DNA of 8,530 bases from an uncultured Acidimicrobiia bacterium (GCA_937949585.1 CALEDW010000095.1:1-8530); one strand, 5' to 3'. Positions 1 to 6,787 are shown, counted from the first letter of the stretch. A program made the numbers and translations. Notes: generated by a model not told the origin, from the letters alone.

Positions 1-1161
1 CCACTCGGTGAGGACCGCGAGGGCCTCGGCGTCCCGGCACGTCTCGTAGGGATCGGCGCAGATCTCGACCCCGTCGAGCACCGCCTTCGCCCGCTCCCCG
101 GCCGCCGGGTCGTAGGCCCGCACCGCCGCACCGGCTCCCGACAGCGCACCGGCGACGAACACGGCCGGCGAGTCCCGCAAGTCGTCGGTGTTCGCCTTGA
201 ACGTGAGGCCGAGCACGGCCACCCGACGCCCCTCGAGGGTGCCGCCCAGTGCGGCCCGCAGGCGGTCCACCATCCGCTGCTGCTGCCGCCGGTTCACCTC
301 CACCACCCCCTCCAGGAGGGAGAAGTCGAACCCGACGCTGCGGGCGGTGTGCAGCAGCGCCGCGGTGTCCTTGGGGAAGCAGGAGCCGCCGTAGCCGGGC
401 CCGGGGTGCAGGAACTCGAAGCCGATCCGGGGGTCGTAGCCCATGCCCAGCGTCACGTCCCGCACGTCGGCGTCGACGGCCTCGCACAGGTTGGCGATGG
501 CGTTCACGAACGAGATCTTCGTGGCCAGGAACGCGTTCGAGGCGTACTTGATCATCTCGGCCGAAGCAGGGTCGGTCACCACGATGGGGGCGTTCAGCGT
601 CCGGTACAGGTCCGACACCCGCACCGCCACCGCCGGGTCGTCGCAGCCGATCACGACCCGGTGGGGGTGCAGGAAGTCGCGTACCGACGAGCCCTCCCGC
701 AGGAACTCCGGGTTGGACGCCACCCGGATCTCCTCCACCTGCGCACCGGCCTCCCCGAGGATCCGCTCCACCCGCCGGGTGGAGCCCACCGGCATGGTCG
801 ACTTGTTCACCACCACCGTGCCCGGGCGCAGCACCGGGGCGATCTCGCGGGCCACGTCCTCCACGAACGAGAGGTCGGCGGCCCCGTCGTCGCCCTGCGG
901 CGTGGGAACGCACAGGAACACGAAATCGGCGACCGCGGCGGCGGCGCGGGCCCCGACGACGAAGCGCAGCCGACCCGAGGCCAGCCCCTCGGCCACCAGG
1001 GCCGGCAGCCCCTCCTCCAGGATCGGCACCTCGCCCTTGCCCAGCCGGGCGACGCGGTCGGCGTCGATGTCGGCGCAGGTCACCCGGTGCCCGAGGTGCG
1101 CCAGGCACGCCGCCGTGGTGAGCCCGACGTAGCCCGCTCCCACGACCGCGACGTCAGCCAT
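1..1161 (-). CDS. ugd: UDP-glucose 6-dehydrogenase, C-terminus cut by window edge
   Basis: Oxidises UDP-glucose to UDP-glucuronate with two NAD+ in the cytoplasm, supplying a sugar for surface polysaccharide. Reading the minus strand from ATG 1161-1159 gives 387 open codons to base 1 with no stop, so the gene is partial. Seen: N-terminal Rossmann motif GAGYVG (residues 8-13), the family stretch SNPEFLREGS (149-158), the helix motif EMIKYASNAFLATKISFVN (202-220), the active-site motif GYGGSCFPKD (257-266) with nucleophile Cys261, and the start of the C-terminal UDP-binding domain (GRRVAVLGLTFKANTDDLRDSP, about 311-332). The family is usually about 430-450 residues, so roughly 50 are missing. 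The start is supported by a strong Shine-Dalgarno, and it overlaps the rfbD stop by 8 bases, suggesting translational coupling. GDP-mannose or UDP-ManNAc dehydrogenase is possible, but the PEFLREGS and SCFPKD wording fits UDP-glucose best. Confidence 0.93.
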   Translation of the reverse strand, partial: MADVAVVGAGYVGLTTAACLAHLGHRVTCADIDADRVARLGKGEVPILEEGLPALVAEGLASGRLRFVVGARAAAAVADFVFLCVPTPQGDDGAADLSFVEDVAREIAPVLRPGTVVVNKSTMPVGSTRRVERILGEAGAQVEEIRVASNPEFLREGSSVRDFLHPHRVVIGCDDPAVAVRVSDLYRTLNAPIVVTDPASAEMIKYASNAFLATKISFVNAIANLCEAVDADVRDVTLGMGYDPRIGFEFLHPGPGYGGSCFPKDTAALLHTARSVGFDFSLLEGVVEVNRRQQQRMVDRLRAALGGTLEGRRVAVLGLTFKANTDDLRDSPAVFVAGALSGAGAAVRAYDPAAGERAKAVLDGVEICADPYETCRDAEALAVLTEW

Positions 1162-2005
1162 CCGCGGCACCTCCTTCGGTGAGGTACTCGTCGAGCGCGT
1201 CACGGTAGTGGCGCAGCGGGGCGATCCCGACCGTGGCCAGGCGGTGGTCGCCGAGCACGCTGAACACGGGCCTGGGGGCCGGGCGGGGCAGCTCCGCGGT
1301 GGTGATCGGTCGCAGGTGAGCGGCGTCGCGGCGCGCTGCGGCGAGGATGTCGCGGGCGAACCCGTAGCGGGTGCAGGCCCCGGCCCCGGCGAGGTGGAAC
1401 ACTCCCTGGTGCCGCCCGAGGCCCAGTTCGGCCAGGGCGCGGGCGAGGTCTCCGGCGAAGGTCGGGGCCGAGGTCTGGTCGTCGACCACACCGGTGACCC
1501 GGTCGGTGGGCAAACCCAACACCCAGGCCACGAAGTCGTGCCCGGGCCGGCCGAACACCCACGACGTGCGGCCCACCGCCCACGACCCGGCCCCGGCCGC
1601 GGCGCGCTCACCCTCCAGCTTGGTGGCGCCGTAGACGGACAGCGGGCCGGTGGGGTCGTCCTCACGGTACGGCCGGCGCTGCTCCCCGGAGAAGACGTAG
1701 TCGGTGGAGACCTGCACGAGGTGTGCCCCGACCGAGCGGGCGGCCTCGGCCAAACGCCGGGGTCCCTCGGCGTTCACGGCTCGGGCCAGGTCGGGCTCGC
1801 GCTCGCACCGGTCGACGTCGGTGATCGCGGCGCAGTTCACGATCACCTCCGGTCGGGTCTCGGCGACGACGCGTCCGGGCGCGCCGGGATCGGCGAGGTC
1901 GAGCTCCGCGCGGGTACACGCCACCACCTCGACCCCCGCCCGTCGGAGGTGGGTCGTGAGCCGGCTGCCGACCTGACCGCCGGCGCCGGTCACCAGCACC
2001 CGCAC
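1154..2005 (-). CDS. rfbD: dTDP-4-dehydrorhamnose reductase
   Basis: Last step of dTDP-L-rhamnose synthesis: NAD(P)H-dependent reduction of the 4-keto group of dTDP-4-dehydro-6-deoxy-L-mannose. 283 residues, a normal length for RmlD. Seen: an extended-SDR nucleotide-binding glycine motif GAGGQVG (7-13), NCAAITDVDRCE (57-68), STDYVF (100-105) with the catalytic Thr/Ser region, YGATK (125-129) with catalytic Tyr125 and Lys129, and DDQTSAPTFAGDLA (175-188), matching the family substrate-loop motif DQxGxPT. The start is GTG at 2005-2003, one base after the rfbB stop, with GGGAGGT upstream inside rfbB. The stop overlaps the ugd start by 8 bases. Together these indicate one coupled rfbB-rfbD-ugd transcript. 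It could act on another deoxysugar, but adjacency to rfbB makes rhamnose the likely product. rfbA and rfbC are not in view. Confidence 0.92.
   Translation of the reverse strand: MRVLVTGAGGQVGSRLTTHLRRAGVEVVACTRAELDLADPGAPGRVVAETRPEVIVNCAAITDVDRCEREPDLARAVNAEGPRRLAEAARSVGAHLVQVSTDYVFSGEQRRPYREDDPTGPLSVYGATKLEGERAAAGAGSWAVGRTSWVFGRPGHDFVAWVLGLPTDRVTGVVDDQTSAPTFAGDLARALAELGLGRHQGVFHLAGAGACTRYGFARDILAAARRDAAHLRPITTAELPRPAPRPVFSVLGDHRLATVGIAPLRHYRDALDEYLTEGGAADG
1169..1176 (-). promoter_or_regulatory. Ribosome binding site of ugd
   Basis: AAGGAGGT on the minus strand, seven bases before the ATG at 1161. This is the best Shine-Dalgarno match seen in the window. It lies inside the last codons of rfbD and fixes the ugd start. 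Confidence 0.8.
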
Positions 2006-2006
2006 C

Positions 2007-3020
2007 TCAGCGGACCTCCCAGGCCCGGTCCTCCACCACCGGAGCCCGGTTCCGGAGCGGCTCCCACCATGCCCGGTGCTCCACGTACCAGGCCACGGTC
2101 GCGGCCAGGCCCGCGTCGAAGGCGATCCGGGGCGCCCAGCCGAGCTCGGTGCGGATCTTCGTGGCGTCGAGCAGGTAGCGACGGTCGTGGCCGGGCCGGT
2201 CGGGCACGATCGTCTTCAGCGACGCCGGCTTGCCGAGCGCGGCGAGGACGGCGTCGGCGATCTCGGTGATCGTCGCCTCCACGCCCGAGCCCACGTTGTA
2301 GGTCTCACCCACGCGCCCCTGCCGCAGCACCGCTGCGATCGCCCGGCAGTGGTCCTCGACGTGCAGCCACTCGCGGCGGTGCTGGGTGGAGGCGTAGAGC
2401 GGCAACGGCTCGTCGTCGAGCGCCCGGGTGATGAACAGCGGGATGACCTTCTCGGGGAACTGGTACGGGCCGTAGTTGTTCGAGCAGTTCGTGATCGTGA
2501 CCGGCAGCCCGTACGTCTCGTGGTAGGCGCGCACGAGGTGGTCGGCCGCGGCCTTGGAAGCGTTGTAGGGGGTGCGGGGACGGTACGGCGACGCCTCCGT
2601 GAACGCCCCGGGGTCGTCGAGGGCCATGTCGCCGTACACCTCACAGGTCGAGATGTGGTGGAAGCGGGCCACCCCGACCCGCCGGGCCGCCTCGAGCAGG
2701 GCCTGGGTGCCGACGACGTTCGTGCGCACGAACCGGCCGGGGTCGATCACGGCCAGGCTGTTGTGCGACTCGGCGGCGAAGTTCACCACCACGCCGATGT
2801 GGTGCTCGGCGAGCAGCGACTCGACGAGGGGCTGGTCGACGATGTCGCCCTCGACGAACGTGAACCGCCCTTCGAGGTCGGCGAGGTTCGCGCGGTTGCC
2901 GGCGTAGGTGAGCCGGTCGAGGACCACCACCGCCGCGGCCGGCTCGACCTCGGTGAGCCAGTGCCGCACGAAGTTCGAGCCGATGAACCCGGCGCCCCCG
3001 GTGATCAGCATGCCGGTCAT
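2007..3020 (-). CDS. rfbB: dTDP-glucose 4,6-dehydratase, Thr-Cys-Glu variant
   Basis: NAD+-dependent conversion of dTDP-glucose to dTDP-4-dehydro-6-deoxyglucose, second step of the dTDP-L-rhamnose pathway. 337 residues, a typical length. Seen: TGGAGFIGSN (7-16) nucleotide-binding motif, DRLTYAGNRANL (35-46), catalytic YNASK (152-156) with Tyr152 and Lys156, NCSNNYGPYQFPEKVIPLF (178-196), HRREWLHVEDHCRA (214-227) and RPGHDRRYLLD (275-285). Odd: the usual active-site Thr-Asp-Glu is Thr125-Cys126-Glu127 (codon TGT at 2645-2643), and the usual ESHVDRSI is ESHNSLAV (84-91). All other core motifs are intact, so this looks like a divergent subfamily rather than a dead enzyme. Start ATG 3020 follows GGGAGG with an 8-base spacer; an ATG at codon 4 is possible but less well placed. 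No TA dinucleotide occurs in the 82 bases upstream, so it is probably transcribed with the LCP gene. Confidence 0.9.
   Translation of the reverse strand: MTGMLITGGAGFIGSNFVRHWLTEVEPAAAVVVLDRLTYAGNRANLADLEGRFTFVEGDIVDQPLVESLLAEHHIGVVVNFAAESHNSLAVIDPGRFVRTNVVGTQALLEAARRVGVARFHHISTCEVYGDMALDDPGAFTEASPYRPRTPYNASKAAADHLVRAYHETYGLPVTITNCSNNYGPYQFPEKVIPLFITRALDDEPLPLYASTQHRREWLHVEDHCRAIAAVLRQGRVGETYNVGSGVEATITEIADAVLAALGKPASLKTIVPDRPGHDRRYLLDATKIRTELGWAPRIAFDAGLAATVAWYVEHRAWWEPLRNRAPVVEDRAWEVR
2014..2020 (-). promoter_or_regulatory. Ribosome binding site of rfbD
   Basis: GGGAGGT on the minus strand, within the last codons of rfbB and eight bases before the GTG start of rfbD. It supports GTG 2005 as the start and tight coupling to rfbB. 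Confidence 0.65.
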
Positions 3021-3074
3021 GCCACCACCCTCCCGTGCCGCGCGGTCCTCCTGTGACGCGCGGTCCTCCCGTGA
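3021..3074 (-). repeat. 18-bp tandem repeat, 2 copies plus a diverged third, carrying Shine-Dalgarno cores
   Basis: Bases 3057-3074 and 3039-3056 are adjacent 18-bp units identical at 17 of 18 positions. On the minus strand they read TCACGGGAGGACCGCGCG and TCACAGGAGGACCGCGCG. The next 18 bases (3038-3021) keep CACGGGAGG in register and then diverge, ending directly at the rfbB ATG. The GGGAGG at 3034-3029 in this last unit is the probable rfbB ribosome binding site, so two further copies lie 18 and 36 bases upstream. Function unknown; a simple duplication of the leader is the plain reading. Confidence 0.85.
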
Positions 3075-3080
3075 CCCGCC

Positions 3081-3093
3081 CGGCCCGTGGCCG
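3081..3093 (-). other. Small hairpin in the LCP-rfbB gap
   Basis: CGGCC-CGT-GGCCG forms a 5-bp GC stem with a 3-base loop, just after the LCP stop codon and before the tandem repeats. No T-run follows, so a classical terminator is not supported. At this base composition, short stems are expected by chance. Confidence 0.25.
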
Positions 3094-3102
3094 TGGGCGC
3101 GC

Positions 3103-4509
3103 TCAGCACGCCGGGCTCCCCACTGCGGCCGGCGCCGCGCCCGTCGGGCCCGGGGTCCCGCCGCGCGGCCCCGGGGCGGTGCGCCCGCTCCGGCGCACCC
3201 CGTCGAAGTCGGTCCCGATCACCAGCACCACGTCGGCGTCGGTCACCGTCCCGTCGGAGACGAGGCGGGCCGACCCGATGAGGTGGGAGGCGACGAGACG
3301 GGCCTCGTCCTCCTGGCCCGGCCGGTAGCGGATCACCGTCGTGCGCGTCGCGTCGGCGTTGCCGATCCCCGCCGGGGCGAAGCCGTGGTCCTGCAGCGTC
3401 TCGGAGGTTGCCGCCGCCAGCCCGTCGACACCCGAGCCGTTCAGGACCCGCACCCGGACCCGGGCGGGGATCACCTCGCGTCGCGCCGGCTTCGCGCCGA
3501 TCGGCGCCCGCAGCGGCGCCAGCACCGCCTCGGCGTCGGGCTGTTTCGGGACCACCGACCCGCCCGGCCCGTCGACCACCGGGAGGGTCAGCATCTCCAG
3601 GGTGGAGTCGTCGGTGGGGTCGACCTTGCGGAACGTGTTCACCAGCCGGAAGATGTCGCGGCGGCTCAGGCCCTCGTCCACCTTGAGCTTGGGGACGATC
3701 GCGTCGGCCACCCCGAGGGCGGTGATCGGGTTCGCGCCGGCCCGCTCCGCCGCCACCGCGGCCAGCCGGCGGATGAAGGCCTGCTGCCGGGCGATCCGGT
3801 CGAGGTCGGCGCGGGGGCTGGCGTCGACCCAGCGCCCTCGGGTGGCGTCGAAGATCTCCATGTGGCGCGAGCGCACGTACTGGAGGGCCTGGGTCCCGTC
3901 CAGCGGCACGCAGCCGGGTGCCACCGGGATGTCGAGGCCCGTGGTGGTGTCACGGGTGGGGGCCGGGAAGTACACGGGGACGCGGCCGATCGCGTCGACG
4001 ATCCCGACGAAGGCCTCGAAGTCGACCTCGACGTAGTGGTGGATCTCGATGCCGAAGTTGGCCTTCAGGGTGTCGATCGCCTTCTGAGGCCCGTCGTTGA
4101 ACGCGGCGTTGATCCGCTCGCGCCCCACCCCCGGGATCGTGACCAGCGTGTCACGAGGGAACGAGACCAGGACGCTGCGCCGGGCGTCGGGATCGACCCG
4201 CACGACCATCAGGGTGTCGGAACGCTGCCCGCCGGCGTCGGTGGTGTCGCCGAAGGCCTCGGCCTGCCGGTCGGTCCGCACGAACGACCGCGAGTCCGAC
4301 CCGATGAGCAGGTAGTTGCCGCCCTGGGCGGGGCCGGCGGCGAGATCGAGGTCCGTGACCCGGGGGATCTCCGAGATCTTGGCGTTGATCATCCGGTGGC
4401 CCACCGCGACGCCGCCGACCACCAGCGCCGCCGCCAGGACCCCTGCGAGGACGACACGCCCGGCGAAGGCGCGCGCAAAGGGACGGTCCAGCAGTCGGGT
4501 TCCGGCCAC
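3103..4509 (-). CDS. LytR-CpsA-Psr (LCP) family glycopolymer ligase with LytR C-terminal domain
   Basis: LCP enzymes transfer lipid-linked glycopolymers onto peptidoglycan on the outer face of the membrane; in actinobacteria they attach arabinogalactan or other wall polysaccharide. 468 residues. Seen: a short cytoplasmic N-terminus, one membrane helix (about 17-37), then an extracytoplasmic LCP domain with NYLLIGSDSR (65-74), RSDTLMVVRVD (96-106), SFPRDTLVTIPG (116-127), RINAAFNDG (132-140), ALQYVRSRH (208-216) and DLDRIARQQAFIR (236-248). Asp and Arg residues in these motifs bind the polyprenyl pyrophosphate and metal in known structures. A LytR_C domain follows (about 349-436, RVRVLNGSGVDGLA... 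to ADVVLVIGTDFDGV). The tail (437-468) is Gly/Pro/Ala-rich and probably disordered. Start GTG 4509 has no good Shine-Dalgarno but sits 9 bases after a TAGGAT hexamer, suggesting a leaderless or nearly leaderless mRNA. First gene of the run into rfbB-rfbD-ugd, 82 bases ahead of rfbB, linking sugar supply to wall attachment. Confidence 0.92.
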   Translation of the reverse strand: MAGTRLLDRPFARAFAGRVVLAGVLAAALVVGGVAVGHRMINAKISEIPRVTDLDLAAGPAQGGNYLLIGSDSRSFVRTDRQAEAFGDTTDAGGQRSDTLMVVRVDPDARRSVLVSFPRDTLVTIPGVGRERINAAFNDGPQKAIDTLKANFGIEIHHYVEVDFEAFVGIVDAIGRVPVYFPAPTRDTTTGLDIPVAPGCVPLDGTQALQYVRSRHMEIFDATRGRWVDASPRADLDRIARQQAFIRRLAAVAAERAGANPITALGVADAIVPKLKVDEGLSRRDIFRLVNTFRKVDPTDDSTLEMLTLPVVDGPGGSVVPKQPDAEAVLAPLRAPIGAKPARREVIPARVRVRVLNGSGVDGLAAATSETLQDHGFAPAGIGNADATRTTVIRYRPGQEDEARLVASHLIGSARLVSDGTVTDADVVLVIGTDFDGVRRSGRTAPGPRGGTPGPTGAAPAAVGSPAC

Positions 4510-4518
4510 GATCGCCCG

Positions 4519-4524
4519 ATCCTA
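4519..4524 (-). promoter_or_regulatory. Candidate -10 element for the LCP-rhamnose operon
   Basis: TAGGAT on the minus strand, matching the actinobacterial TAnnnT form, 9 bases before the LCP GTG. Transcription starting 7 bases past the element would leave a leader of about 3 bases. No convincing -35 hexamer is visible. This is inference from spacing only. Confidence 0.45.
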
Positions 4525-4585
4525 CCGGCCAGACCCGGCGCCCGGATCCGCGAGCCCGACCGGATCGCCGTCCCCGGACCCCCCG

Positions 4586-4591
4586 TAGGCT
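4586..4591 (+). promoter_or_regulatory. Candidate leaderless -10 element for pabB
   Basis: TAGGCT lies exactly 6 bases before the GTG at 4598, the spacing expected if the first transcribed base is the G of the start codon. There is no Shine-Dalgarno match between them. The -35 region is not recognisable. Confidence 0.5.
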
Positions 4592-4597
4592 GAGGCC

Positions 4598-5911
4598 GTG
4601 GTTCACAGCGTCCCCGGCCGCCCGGTCCCTCCCGGAGGGCCGGCCGCCGCCCTCGAGCTCGTCCCGGCCGTGCTGGCGGCCCTGCCGCCCGGATCGCCCG
4701 TGGCGGCCGTGCGCGACGGGAGCTCGATGGTCGTCGGCTTCGGAGCCGAGGACGAGCTGGTCGCCGACGGCACAGAGGCCTTGGTCGCGCTCGATCGCCT
4801 CCGGTCGGGGTGGTGGGCCGGGTGGCTGGGCTACGACCTCGGGCGTGCCGTCGAACGGGTCCCCGCGCTGGCCGCCGCCGACCCGGGCCTGCCCGACGTG
4901 GTCCTCACCCGCTTCGCGGCCCGGGTGGTCATCGGACCCGACGGGGCCCGCACCACCGGGGCCCGGGGCGCACGGCGGGTGCTCGAGGCGGCGCTGCGGC
5001 GTGCCGGACGAGCTGCACCGCCGGGCGCCGGGGGGCCGATCCCCCGGCCCGGTGAAGGTCGGCCGGTTGCGGCGGGGTGGTCCACCAGCCTGGGACGCGA
5101 GGCGTTCATGGCCGCGGTGCGGGACGTCCAGGACCACATCCGCGCCGGCGACTGCTACCAGGTGAACCTCACCCGCCGGCTCCGCCGCCCGCTGTCCGCC
5201 GACCCGCCGACCCTCGGGCCGGCGCTGTTCTCCGTCCTCGCCGCCCGCCACCCGGCCCCGCACCTGGGCTTCTTCCGCCACCGGCAGGCCACGGTGGTCT
5301 CGGCGTCCCCCGAGCGGTACCTGCGGGTCGAGGGTCGACTCGTCGAGACGCGGCCGATCAAGGGCACCGGCACCGAGCGGGCCGCGCTGGCACGATCGAT
5401 CAAGGACCGGGCCGAGAACGTGATGATCGTCGACATGGCCCGCAACGATCTCGGCCGGGTCTGCGTCCCCGGCAGCATCCGGGTCGCCGGGCTGTGCCAC
5501 CTCGAATCGCACCCCGGGCTCGTGCACCTCGTGAGCACGGTGCGGGGTCGTCTGCGCGCCGACGTCCGGATCGGCGACCTGCTGCGGGCGACGTTCCCCC
5601 CCGCCTCGGTGACCGGCGCCCCCAAACCCGCCGCCCTGGCGCTGATCGAGCGCCTCGAGCCGGTACGCCGCGGCGTCTACTGCGGCGGGCTGGGCTTCGT
5701 CGACGCCACGGCGGGGCGTGCCGACCTCGCGGTGGCGATCCGCACGTTCGTCGCCCACGGCGGGAACCTCGACCTGGGGGTGGGGGCCGGGATCACGGCC
5801 GAGTCGGTGCCCGAGCGGGAGTGGGAGGAGACCGAGCTGAAGGCCGACCGGCTCCTCGCCCTCGCCGCCGCAGCCGGGGCGCGCACGGTGCCGGCGGCGT
5901 ACGCCGTCTGA
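4598..5911 (+). CDS. pabB: Aminodeoxychorismate synthase component I
   Basis: Converts chorismate plus ammonia (from a PabA glutaminase) to 4-amino-4-deoxychorismate, the first step of the 4-aminobenzoate branch of folate synthesis; cytoplasmic. 437 residues. Seen: N-terminal region with GWWAGWLGYDLG (71-82), then the chorismate-binding domain (about 165-425): IRAGDCYQVNL (181-191), SASPERYL (235-242), PIKGTGTE (253-260), NVMIVDMARNDLGRVC (274-289), ESHPGLVHLVSTVRG (303-317), FPPASVTGAPK (333-343), GGLGF (363-367) and GAGITAES (396-403). Lys255 in PIKGT is the lysine that marks PabB; anthranilate synthase has PIAGT there. No glutaminase domain is fused, and no pabA is in view. GTG 4598 is chosen because of the -10 element 6 bases upstream. 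pabC follows after 16 bases. Residues 137-160 form a Gly/Pro/Ala-rich linker. Confidence 0.92.
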   Translation: MVHSVPGRPVPPGGPAAALELVPAVLAALPPGSPVAAVRDGSSMVVGFGAEDELVADGTEALVALDRLRSGWWAGWLGYDLGRAVERVPALAAADPGLPDVVLTRFAARVVIGPDGARTTGARGARRVLEAALRRAGRAAPPGAGGPIPRPGEGRPVAAGWSTSLGREAFMAAVRDVQDHIRAGDCYQVNLTRRLRRPLSADPPTLGPALFSVLAARHPAPHLGFFRHRQATVVSASPERYLRVEGRLVETRPIKGTGTERAALARSIKDRAENVMIVDMARNDLGRVCVPGSIRVAGLCHLESHPGLVHLVSTVRGRLRADVRIGDLLRATFPPASVTGAPKPAALALIERLEPVRRGVYCGGLGFVDATAGRADLAVAIRTFVAHGGNLDLGVGAGITAESVPEREWEETELKADRLLALAAAAGARTVPAAYAV

Positions 5912-5914
5912 TCC

Positions 5915-5920
5915 GGAAGG
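5915..5920 (+). promoter_or_regulatory. Ribosome binding site of pabC
   Basis: GGAAGG with a 7-base spacer to ATG 5928, in the 16-base gap after the pabB stop. It supports the start and cotranscription with pabB. Confidence 0.6.
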
Positions 5921-5927
5921 GACGGGG

Positions 5928-6767
5928 ATGCAGGTCTACCTCAACGGCCGCCTCGACGAGGTGGCCCGCCTCGGGGTCTCCCCCCTCGACCACGGACTGC
6001 TGGTCGGCGACGGGGTGTTCGAGACGTTGCGGGTGTACGACGGCGTCCCGTTCGCATGGCGCCGCCACGACGAGCGGCTCCGCCGGTCCGCCGCCGGGCT
6101 CGGCCTCACCGTGCCGCCCGGGGAAGAGCTACGCGCCGCGGCGGAGGCGGTGATCGAGGCGAACGGCCTCACCGAGGCCCGGCTCCGCATCACCATCACC
6201 GGCGGACCGGCGCCGCTGGGCTCCGAACGCGGCGACGCCCCGCCGACCGTGGTGGTCGCGGCCTCGCCGCTGGGCCCTCCCCCTCCCCCGGCTGCGGTGG
6301 TGACCGTGCCGTGGTCCCGCAACGAGGCCGGGGCGACCGCAGGCCTGAAGACGATCTCGTACGCCGAGAACGTCCGGGCGCTGGCCTGGGCGCAGGCCCG
6401 GGGCGCGCAGGAGGCGATCTTCGCCAACACCCGGGGCGACCTGTGCGAGGCGACCGGCTCGAACGTGTTCGTGGTGCACGCCGACGTGCTGCGCACCCCG
6501 CCGGTCTCGTCGGGGTGCCTGGAAGGGGTGACCCGCGCCCTGCTCCTCGAACTCGCCGGGCGGCTCGAGCTCGCCGTCGACGCCGAGACGCCCTTGCCGC
6601 TCGACGCGCTGGTCCGGGCCGACGAGGTGTTCCTGTCGTCCAGCACCCGGGAGGTGCAGGCCGTGGCCGTGGTCGACGGAACCCCGCTGCCGGCCGCCCC
6701 GGGACCGGTGACCGAACGGCTCGCCCGGGCGTTCGCCGAGCTCGTGCGCCGGGACCCCGATCCCTGA
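5928..6767 (+). CDS. pabC: Aminodeoxychorismate lyase (fold-type IV PLP enzyme)
   Basis: Eliminates pyruvate from 4-amino-4-deoxychorismate to give 4-aminobenzoate, directly following the PabB reaction. 279 residues, typical for class IV aminotransferase-like enzymes. Seen: VYLNGRL (3-9), DHGLLVGDGVFETLRVYDG (21-39), the PLP lysine Lys141 in GLKTISYAENVRA (139-151), AIFANTRGDLCEATGSNVF (163-181) with Glu174, which should pair with the pyridine nitrogen, GCLEGVTR (196-203) and EVFLSSSTREV (233-243), which contacts the cofactor phosphate. The fold is shared with branched-chain and D-amino-acid aminotransferases. Placement 16 bases after pabB, with its own Shine-Dalgarno, makes the lyase call the best one. 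Odd: five consecutive prolines (117-121) in a loop between the two domains, a context that normally needs elongation factor P. Confidence 0.87.
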   Translation: MQVYLNGRLDEVARLGVSPLDHGLLVGDGVFETLRVYDGVPFAWRRHDERLRRSAAGLGLTVPPGEELRAAAEAVIEANGLTEARLRITITGGPAPLGSERGDAPPTVVVAASPLGPPPPPAAVVTVPWSRNEAGATAGLKTISYAENVRALAWAQARGAQEAIFANTRGDLCEATGSNVFVVHADVLRTPPVSSGCLEGVTRALLLELAGRLELAVDAETPLPLDALVRADEVFLSSSTREVQAVAVVDGTPLPAAPGPVTERLARAFAELVRRDPDP

Positions 6768-6771
6768 CGGG

Positions 6772-6787
6772 GCGGCGCCGGCGTCGC
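6772..6787. terminator. Possible shared terminator hairpin between convergent pabC and birA
   Basis: Six-pair stem GCGGCG/CGTCGC (one G-U pair read on the plus strand) with a CCGG loop. It lies within the 20-base gap between the pabC stop (6765-6767) and the birA stop (6788-6790). No T-run on either side, so an intrinsic terminator is only a suggestion. On the minus strand the wobble becomes a C-A mismatch, which weakens that direction. Confidence 0.35.

Noticed and set aside
349..1182. Plus-strand open frames opposite ugd
   Set aside because: The minus strand holds a complete run of UDP-glucose dehydrogenase motifs, including the catalytic Cys; the plus-strand translations are His/Arg/Gly-rich shadows.
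2908..4593. Long plus-strand open frame of 561 codons opposite the LCP gene
   Set aside because: It is antisense to a gene with clear LCP motifs, and its translation is low-complexity Arg/Gly/Asp-rich with no recognisable domain. Such frames are expected when GC-rich codons are read on the other strand.
4151..5758. Minus-strand open frame of 535 codons across LCP and pabB
   Set aside because: It overlaps two well-supported genes and has a Gly/Arg/Pro-rich translation with no domain: a GC-content artefact.
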